Shown piece by piece: positions 54,602 to 61,229 of a DNA stretch of 64,000 nt. This stretch comes from an uncultured Acetatifactor sp. Its GTDB lineage: Bacteria; Bacillota; Clostridia; Lachnospirales; Lachnospiraceae. Position numbers and translations under genes: made by a program. The notes beneath the pieces are model-generated. The model had not been told where the DNA came from, made no database searches, and saw nothing but the letters and a program-made list of their open reading frames with translations. Location: the NCBI GenBank assembly GCA_910585665.1, contig CAJUFI010000019.1, positions 1 through 64,000 of the forward strand, read 5' to 3'. The first letter of the stretch is position 1; every line of letters begins with the position of its first letter.

Positions 54602-55561
54602 TTAACCGAAAATCCGAACCAGTTCCAACGTTTCATTGTCTATTACCACATTGGACTTTTTCAGCGCCTCCAGCGCCTCAAAAAAGGCAGCTTTGTCCTG
54701 CCTTGCAAAATACAGCTTCAGCTTACAGGTGTAAGTGGGAAGTTCGTCCGGGAACTGTTCCGCCATCCGGGCGCACCACTTGGCGCAGCTCTCGTAGTCT
54801 TTTATCTCCAGGGCCCGCAGGCACACCTCCTCATACCGCTTCACAGTGAACTTGTCGGTGCCCTTCCCATAAAGCGATTCCGCTGCCCCCGTCAGTATCT
54901 GCACGAATTTCCGCTGCTCGTGGGACGAAAAAATATGCTGCTTCAGGATGCTGTCCATATAATCCAGCAGCATCTCCTCGCACTCTGTCTGTCCCGCGTC
55001 CTCCTCCTCTATCTGCCGCCACAGCCTCTGTACATAGATGCGGAACTTGTTCAGCTCATCAGACAGGACCGCCGCCGCGTAATGGGACGCCTCGGAGTCC
55101 TCGCTGTCCAGCGCCAGCGTGATGGAGGCCAGACAGTTGCTAAAGTCCTCCTTGATCACATTCATCATCACCATGCGCAGATCCCTCTTCTCATTGACCA
55201 GGATGGCTTCCTCCAGAGGGACGATGTCGCGCTCCCGCTCCTCGTCCGCCTTCAAATGCGTCTTCACGCGCTCCTTGCTGAATATCACGTCCGCCAGGTC
55301 CACTTCCCGCCAGAATACCACCAGGTAGAACAGATGCCCCATGAAAAAGAACGCAGCGCCTATGACCGGACACATTAACATCACCAGGAAACGGAGCAGA
55401 TATGTCCGTCTGTTGTCATACAGAATCTCCGTCTCATCGTCCTGTGCGGCGGAATGGGCAGGGACGATGAACAACACCCCCACCAGCAGATAGATCAGCG
55501 CCACAATCAGGTTCCCTATCAGTATCATCAGGAAAATACGTTCATCCCGCGCCAAATTCAT
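54602..55561 (-). CDS. pelE: PelE-like membrane protein
   Basis: The start at 55561 overlaps the pelD stop by four bases (ATGA) and has GGAGGAGG upstream, giving 319 residues. Two N-terminal membrane helices (LIVALIYLLVGVLFIV and FLVMLMCPVIGAAFFFMG) are followed by a helical cytoplasmic region. The last third resembles tetratricopeptide-like pairs of helices (EVCLRALEIKDYESCAKWC…). PelE of Pseudomonas has the same plan (two helices plus TPR-like) and joins PelD, PelF and PelG in a membrane complex. Sequence identity is low, so the call rests on layout and position. Confidence 0.7.
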   Translation of the reverse strand: MNLARDERIFLMILIGNLIVALIYLLVGVLFIVPAHSAAQDDETEILYDNRRTYLLRFLVMLMCPVIGAAFFFMGHLFYLVVFWREVDLADVIFSKERVKTHLKADEERERDIVPLEEAILVNEKRDLRMVMMNVIKEDFSNCLASITLALDSEDSEASHYAAAVLSDELNKFRIYVQRLWRQIEEEDAGQTECEEMLLDYMDSILKQHIFSSHEQRKFVQILTGAAESLYGKGTDKFTVKRYEEVCLRALEIKDYESCAKWCARMAEQFPDELPTYTCKLKLYFARQDKAAFFEALEALKKSNVVIDNETLELVRIFG

Positions 55562-57735
55562 AAGACTGCCTCCTCCACGCGGCACTCGTAGCCGGCGTTC
55601 CGGAAGCGCTCCACGATGCCTCCAATATTGTCCCTGTTCGTGTTGGGCAATAAAGCGTACAGCCTGCCGCCTTTCAGTATGCCCAGATAATCCGTCTGCC
55701 GCATGGCGCTGCCCAGCGCGCTGGCCACGTTCTCGTAATTCTGCTCCTCTGCCAGGATCTCCAACAGCACATACTCCGTAAGCCCCTTCTCCTTCGCGTC
55801 CGAGAAAGCCTTCGCCAGAAGGGTAAACGCGCTTTCGTCCAGCACATTGGTCCCCTCCACGTAACGGCGGTTCCGGAGCGCTTCCAAGTACCGGTTGGCG
55901 CGGACCACGGCGTTCTGGATCAGGAAGCCCACTATCGTCAGCCGGTTGGCCTCCCCCAGCGTCATGCGCTCCCAGGGGATGCCCCACAGCATCAGGATCA
56001 GCTGCATCTCGTCCTCTGAGTACACGGCGCTGGCCATCATGGGCATCTTCTCTTCCATGTTCCTGTTGATATAGACCCGGCGCTCCTTCAGTTCTCCGTA
56101 CATCTTCTCCATGGCGGTATATTTGATGGAGTTCCCCATCTTCCGGGCCTCCGGCGAAGTGGCCGAGAACAGTCTGGCATAGTCGCCGTTGGCCACGGTA
56201 TACACTGCCACATCCCCGCAGTCCATCAGTTTCCCCAGGACCTGGGCGGCATAGAACAGCACCTCCTCCGGGCCGTACTGTTCCAGCGTGGAGGAAATGT
56301 CATAGATTTTCCCCAGGCTGTCCTTGTGGTTGACCACCTGGGCCTCAAAGTTATGCTTCATTCTGACATTACTGTCATTAATCTCTTCAATATCCGACAG
56401 CTGCCCGTGGAGATATTGCACCCTCGACTTGCTCTCGCTCTGGATGAAGTGCAGCTGGTCCTTCAGATAGCCCACCACCAGCCCTACGATGAACAGCTGC
56501 GCCATCCACACATAGGTATTGTAATCCACCAGCACTTCAAACCCTGACTGTACCTGCATCTGCCCGAAAAAATAGCCGATCGCCGCCAGAAATCCGGAAA
56601 AGATCGCCTGCTGCTGCCCATAGACCACCGCGAACAGCAATACGTACAGCAGATAAAAATCCAGCTTGGCGAAAAATCTGCTGCCCGCCGCCTGGTTATT
56701 CAGCAAAAAAAATGGGATAAAACAAATCAGATTCTCAAGGAACGGGAACAGCGCCTTGAAAATTCTGCGGGCATTGTTCCAGGCCTTCACCGCCAGGCCG
56801 CCTCCCGCGTCCTCCTCGGTGATGAACGAGGCGCTGTGCCGTTTCATGAAACGGGCCACCCTCTTCACCGACGCGTCATAAGGATTCATGATTTTCCAGT
56901 CGAATTCCCCGGCATAGCGGCCGCCGTCCAAAAGCAGGCAGCTTTCCATCCCCACTGTGCTGTCCACCACCTGGATGCCGGAGCCCATCTCTTCCTGGAT
57001 CAGCTGCGCCAGTGCCGGCTCCCCGATCTCCTCCATGGATGAGATGTGATAGCAGGCATGTTTCGGATCCTCGGCACAGATCAGCTTATAAACCTGCTCC
57101 ACCGCGTCGTTCAGGTAGATCATGGAAAAGGATTTTCTGCCATTGGCTGAGATTTTCCCGGTCTTCAGGGCCTCCAGGCACATCCGGAAGCAAGGGTTGT
57201 CTTCCGTCTGCCCCTTCTCCGGCACCCAGTACAGATTGTCAAAACGCAATATCACTGTATCCGTCCCCTGGGTCTTCCTGAAGTTCGCGCAGGTCTCCTC
57301 CCCCTGGGCCAGGGCCATCGCCCGGAACCCTTTGGGGGCAGCCGTCTCATCCTCCTCGATTTTGTAAGGATAAGCGCCGCCGAATACCTCCTGGGAGGAA
57401 AAATACAGGAAACGCCCTTTCTTCAGCACACTGTAAGCGGAGAGGATGTTCATGAGCGCCGTCATGTAGCGCACCCCGTCCGGCCTGGGCGTCTCCCAGC
57501 TGAAATTCGAGTCGAAAGCGCCTGTGAACACAATCGCGTCCGGCTTCACGCTCTCCAGGATTTCCTTTACGCTCCCGCTGTCGTAGGGAAAATTATATTT
57601 TTCAAATACATGCCGGTACGAGGAGCGATTCTCCTTCTGTCCCGTCAGCAGATAGACCCGATGGCCGTTCTTATTCAGCTTGTCAATCATCGCGTCCATC
57701 AGGACGCTACTGCCTCCTACCAACAATACAACCAT
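55558..57735 (-). CDS. pelD: PelD-like cyclic di-GMP receptor fused to an epimerase-like domain
   Basis: The 725-residue protein has three parts. Residues 1-300 form an NAD-dependent epimerase-like Rossmann domain (VVLLVGGSSVLMDAM, FLYFSSQEVFGG); the usual YxxxK pair is not clear. Four membrane helices follow (about 331-425), then a coiled coil, a GAF domain (about 465-620) and a degenerate GGDEF domain. There KGGRL replaces GGDEF before YALLPNT, but RQTD (679-682) keeps the RxxD inhibitory-site motif in the correct spacing. In PelD this site binds cyclic di-GMP and switches on polymer synthesis. It is the first gene of the operon, with AAAGGGG before the ATG, and overlaps pelE. Confidence 0.82.
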   Translation of the reverse strand: MVVLLVGGSSVLMDAMIDKLNKNGHRVYLLTGQKENRSSYRHVFEKYNFPYDSGSVKEILESVKPDAIVFTGAFDSNFSWETPRPDGVRYMTALMNILSAYSVLKKGRFLYFSSQEVFGGAYPYKIEEDETAAPKGFRAMALAQGEETCANFRKTQGTDTVILRFDNLYWVPEKGQTEDNPCFRMCLEALKTGKISANGRKSFSMIYLNDAVEQVYKLICAEDPKHACYHISSMEEIGEPALAQLIQEEMGSGIQVVDSTVGMESCLLLDGGRYAGEFDWKIMNPYDASVKRVARFMKRHSASFITEEDAGGGLAVKAWNNARRIFKALFPFLENLICFIPFFLLNNQAAGSRFFAKLDFYLLYVLLFAVVYGQQQAIFSGFLAAIGYFFGQMQVQSGFEVLVDYNTYVWMAQLFIVGLVVGYLKDQLHFIQSESKSRVQYLHGQLSDIEEINDSNVRMKHNFEAQVVNHKDSLGKIYDISSTLEQYGPEEVLFYAAQVLGKLMDCGDVAVYTVANGDYARLFSATSPEARKMGNSIKYTAMEKMYGELKERRVYINRNMEEKMPMMASAVYSEDEMQLILMLWGIPWERMTLGEANRLTIVGFLIQNAVVRANRYLEALRNRRYVEGTNVLDESAFTLLAKAFSDAKEKGLTEYVLLEILAEEQNYENVASALGSAMRQTDYLGILKGGRLYALLPNTNRDNIGGIVERFRNAGYECRVEEAVL

Positions 57736-57840
57736 TTTTCTGCCCCTTTTTATGTATGGCTCCTATCTCTGCCGCCTGTTTTCGGTTCTTATCATTTTTC
57801 TGTATGTGCATATTCTTCCAAAGCGCAAACAAGCAATTTC

Positions 57841-57869
57841 TTATCCAGGGCAGAATTCTCCCTGGATAA
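57841..57869. promoter_or_regulatory. 10-bp inverted repeat in the pel leader
   Basis: TTATCCAGGG and CCCTGGATAA form a perfect inverted repeat around a 9-base spacer that itself contains the palindrome AGAATTCT. It lies about 26-54 bases after the predicted transcription start and could be an operator or an mRNA hairpin. Confidence 0.55.
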
Positions 57870-57901
57870 TCGTACTATGCTCAAATAGTATTATATTTAA
57901 A

Positions 57902-57929
57902 ATTATATCCCTTCATGTCCAAAAGTCAA
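57902..57929 (-). promoter_or_regulatory. Promoter of the pel operon
   Basis: On the minus strand TTGACT (57929-57924) and TATAAT (57907-57902) are 16 bases apart, close to consensus. Transcription would begin near 57895, leaving a leader of about 160 bases before pelD. Confidence 0.75.
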
Positions 57930-57950
57930 GGTTTTCGTCGTCTTAAAAAA

Positions 57951-58150
57951 TTTCCACCTGTGCGGTTGCAATCCAATGGCTTGTCTGCATGCAAGCTATT
58001 GCAATGCAGACGGGCCATTGGATTAGCAACCCACTTCCAAATGAGCAAAACGCGGCTGCGAATGCAGACGCAAGAGCGCGCAAGCGCGAGTTTTGCGAAT
58101 GCGGAAGTGGGTTTGATGCTCGAATGAGCATCCAACCGCACAGGTGGAAA
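57951..58150. ncRNA. 200-bp four-arm palindromic element (possible structured RNA or mobile repeat)
   Basis: The ends form a perfect 18-bp stem (57951-57968 with 58133-58150). Inside it three hairpins fill nearly the whole space. Arm A (57970-58024) has an 11-bp perfect base, two G-T pairs, eight more pairs, then GCAA/TTGC around the loop GCTA. Arm B (58028-58113) has an 11-bp base (AACCCACTTCC with its complement), an internal loop, then GCAAAAC/GTTTTGC and two small inner hairpins. Arm C (58115-58132) is GATGCTC, loop GAAT, GAGCATC. Only about four bases remain unpaired at the junction. Whether it works as RNA, as DNA cruciform or is a mobile element is open. Confidence 0.55.
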
Positions 58151-58284
58151 AGTTTTCGAACAGCATCCCTCAAATCCGCCTTCCTGCCGAATCCATCCCG
58201 CAAAAAGCTGTTACCCATATATAACTGTACAAGTACTCAGAAGACAAAATATGTCCTGGACCTCAAAGCCCTGACCATTTTGCG

Positions 58285-59322
58285 TCAAATGATGAGCATG
58301 GCATCCCCGAAGCTAAAGAACCTGTACCGCTCCCTGACAGCCTCCTCATATGCCCTCAGCACGTTCTCCCGCCCTGCCAGCGCGGACACCAGCATAATCA
58401 AAGTGGACTCCGGCAGATGGAAATTCGTGATCAGCGCGTCCAGCACTTTGAAGCGGTACCCCGGATAAATGAAGATATCCGTGTCTCCGCCACAGGCATG
58501 TACTACGCCATTGTCATCTGCCGCGCTCTCAAGGGTCCTGCAGCTTGTGGTGCCTACGCAGACCACCCGGCCTCCCGCCGCCTTGACGCTGCCTATCAGC
58601 TCCGCCGTCTCCGGGGACACCTGGAAATGCTCTGTGTGCATGTGATGCTCCAGCACATTCTCCTCCTTCACGGGCCGGAATGTCCCCAGGCCCACATGGA
58701 GGGTCACATAGGCGATCTTGATTCCCTTTTCCTCCAGCTGCCCCAGCAGCTCCCTGGTAAAATGGAGCCCCGCCGTGGGCGCAGCCGCAGATCCCTCGTA
58801 TCTGGCGTAGACCGTCTGGTAGCGGCCCTTGTCCTGGAGCTTATGGGTGATATAGGGCGGCAGGGGCATCTCCCCCAGCCGGTCCAACACTTCCTCGAAA
58901 ATGCCCTCATAGGCAAAGCGCACCAGCCGGTTGCCCTCCTCCACGGTCTCCAAAATTTCCGCTTTCAGCAGCCCGCCCCCGAAGGTCAGCTTCGTGCCGG
59001 GGCGGCATTTCTTCCCCGGGCGCGCCAGCGTCTCCCACACATCGCCGCTTCTGCGCTTCAGCAGCAGCAGCTCCACATGGGCGCCGGTGCCCTCCCGCTC
59101 CCCCAGGAGCCGGGCCGGGATGACCTTGGTGTCGTTCAGCACCAGGCAGTCCCCGGGCCGCAGGAAATCACCCACCTCCCGGAATACATGATGGGAAACT
59201 GCCCCAGTGCGCTTATCCAGCGCCAGGAGCCTGGAGGAGGATCTCTCCTCCAGAGGGTCCTGGGCAATCAGCTCCTGGGGCAGTTCAAAATAGAAATCAG
59301 ATTTCAGCAGTTCGCTGCCCAT
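58285..59322 (-). CDS. queA: tRNA preQ1(34) S-adenosylmethionine ribosyltransferase-isomerase
   Basis: The 345-residue enzyme transfers and rearranges the ribose of S-adenosylmethionine onto preQ1-modified tRNA to form epoxyqueuosine. It shows family blocks [62 protein letters not shown], and the ending [16 protein letters not shown]. The ATG at 59322 shares one base with the aminopeptidase stop codon (TGATG); a GTG one codon upstream is an alternative. It is the distal gene of an operon with the aminopeptidase. No tgt gene is in the window. Confidence 0.96.
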   Translation of the reverse strand: MGSELLKSDFYFELPQELIAQDPLEERSSSRLLALDKRTGAVSHHVFREVGDFLRPGDCLVLNDTKVIPARLLGEREGTGAHVELLLLKRRSGDVWETLARPGKKCRPGTKLTFGGGLLKAEILETVEEGNRLVRFAYEGIFEEVLDRLGEMPLPPYITHKLQDKGRYQTVYARYEGSAAAPTAGLHFTRELLGQLEEKGIKIAYVTLHVGLGTFRPVKEENVLEHHMHTEHFQVSPETAELIGSVKAAGGRVVCVGTTSCRTLESAADDNGVVHACGGDTDIFIYPGYRFKVLDALITNFHLPESTLIMLVSALAGRENVLRAYEEAVRERYRFFSFGDAMLII

Positions 59323-60761
59323 CACATCCCTGCTCCTTCCGCAAATGCGATGTAGCCGCGGTAAGTCTCGTACACGTCAGCCTTGCTGGTGGCCTCCCAG
59401 GGAGCGTGCATGTTCAGCACCGGCACGCCGCTGTCGATCACGTTCATGCCGTACTCCGCCAGGATGTAAGCGATGGTACCGCCGCCGCCTACGTCCACCT
59501 TGCCCAGCTCCGCGGTCTGGTAGACGATGCCTTTCTCGTCCATGATTCTGCGCAGATAGGCGATGTATTCCGCGTTGGCGTCATTGGAGCCGCTCTTGCC
59601 CCGGGAGCCTGTAAACTTGTTGAAGACCATGCCCTTGCCCAGGAACGCGGAGTTCTTCTTCTCGAAGCAGGAGGCAAAGGAAGGGTCATAGCCTGCGCTG
59701 ACGTCGGAGGAAAGCATGCAGCAGCGGGCCAGGCATCTCCGCACGTTCAGCTCGCTGTACTCGCCGGTGAGGTTCATCAGCTCGGCCACCGCGTTCTCAA
59801 AGAACCTGGACTGCATGCCGGTAGCGCCTACGGAACCAATCTCCTCCTTGTCCACCAGGATGCAGCACAGGGTCTTCTCGATGGACTGTCCTACGTCCAG
59901 CATGGCACGCATGGACGTGAAGGCGCAGACTCTGTCGTCCTGTCCGTAGCCCAGGATCATGCTGCGGTCGAAGCCCGCTTCCCTGGCCTTGCCCGCGGGC
60001 ACGATCTCCAGCTCCGCGGAGAGGAAATCCTCTTCCTCCATGTCATAGGACTCCTTCAGGATATCAAGGATGCCGGCCATGACGCCCTCCTTGGCCTTTT
60101 CCTTGTTTTCGTCCTTCTCCTTCTCTCTCTTCTCTTTCTCTTCCTTGGATAGGAAAATGGGCTTGCTGCCCACGATCAGGTCAAGGGCCTCCCCCTCGAT
60201 GACCTTGGATGCTTTCTTCTCCATCTGCTCGCCCGCCAGGTGCACCAGCAGGTCGGAGATAAAGAATACAGGGTCGTCTTCATTTTCGCCCACGTTCACT
60301 TCGATGGTGGTGCCGTCCTTCTTCACCACCACGCCGTGGAGGGCCAGGGGAAGCGCCACCCACTGATATTTCTTGACGCCGCCGTAATAATGGGTGTCCA
60401 GGTAGGCGAAGCCGCCGTCCTCATACAGGGGATTCTGCTTCACATCGATTCTGGGGCTGTCGATATGGGCTCCCAGAATGTTCATGCCCTCAGTCAGGGG
60501 CTTCTCCCCGATCTGGAACATGGCAATGGACTTATTCATGCAGACGCTGTATACCTTGTCGCCTTTCTGCAGCTTCCCGCCCTCCGCGATCACGCTCTCC
60601 AGCTCCCGATACCCTTCCGTCTCGATGGTGTTCACGATGGTGTCGATGCACTCCCGCTCGGTCTTGCCATTGTCCAGGAATTCCCTGTACTCCTGATTCA
60701 GCTTCTCCATCTTCTCAAGATGTCCCGCGTCATAGGTCTCCCAAGTTACTTTTCTTTCCAT
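59322..60761 (-). CDS. M18-family aspartyl-type aminopeptidase
   Basis: The 479-residue metallopeptidase starts at 60761 ([18 protein letters not shown]) with GAGGAAGAGG upstream. M18 metal and catalytic motifs are visible: GAHIDSPR (His), the late [25 protein letters not shown] with the Glu pair, and [10 protein letters not shown] (His). These cytosolic enzymes remove N-terminal residues from peptides and need two zinc ions. A strongly charged insertion, [19 protein letters not shown] (about 210-235), enlarges the dimer domain. The frame is open further upstream through a tandem repeat but without a start. Confidence 0.93.
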   Translation of the reverse strand: MERKVTWETYDAGHLEKMEKLNQEYREFLDNGKTERECIDTIVNTIETEGYRELESVIAEGGKLQKGDKVYSVCMNKSIAMFQIGEKPLTEGMNILGAHIDSPRIDVKQNPLYEDGGFAYLDTHYYGGVKKYQWVALPLALHGVVVKKDGTTIEVNVGENEDDPVFFISDLLVHLAGEQMEKKASKVIEGEALDLIVGSKPIFLSKEEKEKREKEKDENKEKAKEGVMAGILDILKESYDMEEEDFLSAELEIVPAGKAREAGFDRSMILGYGQDDRVCAFTSMRAMLDVGQSIEKTLCCILVDKEEIGSVGATGMQSRFFENAVAELMNLTGEYSELNVRRCLARCCMLSSDVSAGYDPSFASCFEKKNSAFLGKGMVFNKFTGSRGKSGSNDANAEYIAYLRRIMDEKGIVYQTAELGKVDVGGGGTIAYILAEYGMNVIDSGVPVLNMHAPWEATSKADVYETYRGYIAFAEGAGM

Positions 60762-60824
60762 TTCCTCTTCCTCTCCTACCGCCGAAAGCCCTGTCCGGCT
60801 CCGGTCATCCCGCCAGGGCCGAGC

Positions 60825-60917
60825 GCAGCATGCCGTTCTTGATTGGTGCAGCATGCCGCTCTTGCTTGGCGCAGCATGCCGCTCTTGCTTGGCGCAGCAT
60901 GCCGCTCTTGCTTTGGC
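60825..60917. repeat. 23-bp tandem repeat upstream of the aminopeptidase gene
   Basis: Four units lie at 60825-60847, 60848-60870, 60871-60893 and 60894-60917 (the last is one base longer). The core is GCAGCATGCCGCTCTTGCTT. Units 2 and 3 are identical. No spacers are present. The array lies in the leader region of the aminopeptidase-queA operon. Confidence 0.85.
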
Positions 60918-61123
60918 TGCGCCGCCGCGCAGACAGGGCCGGGGCTTTTCACGGGCTTTCGGCTATTTTCTTTCTCTATCACGTATGGAAGGATTCTGTC
61001 ATGGGCACAGCACCGCTCAGGACATTTTCAATCCTTCTGGCGTCCCATGGCTCCACACGCTGAATAAGGATATTCTACCATATTCCACGGTGCATGGCAA
61101 CCATTTCCCGCGTCTGTCTTATA

Positions 61124-61229
61124 TTAGGAATTGTCGGAAAATAACTGATGCAACTTGTTTAGAAGAAAGCCCGGAAATACAAGGAAAACGGCTATCAACT
61201 CACATCAGTTATTTGTAGACAATTCCTTA
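61124..61229. mobile_element. 106-bp MITE-like element, copy 2, at the pheT stop codon
   Basis: The sequence matches the element at 42021-42126 at about 85-90% of positions by eye, with inverted ends (TTAGGAATTGTCGGAAAATAACTGAT-like and its complement, written here in part). Its right-hand end, TTA on this strand, is the TAA stop codon of pheT at 61227-61229. The inverted ends would form a hairpin that may also end pheT transcription. Confidence 0.75.

Noticed and set aside
60825..60917. CRISPR-like repeats of 23 bp
   Set aside because: No spacers between units and only four copies.
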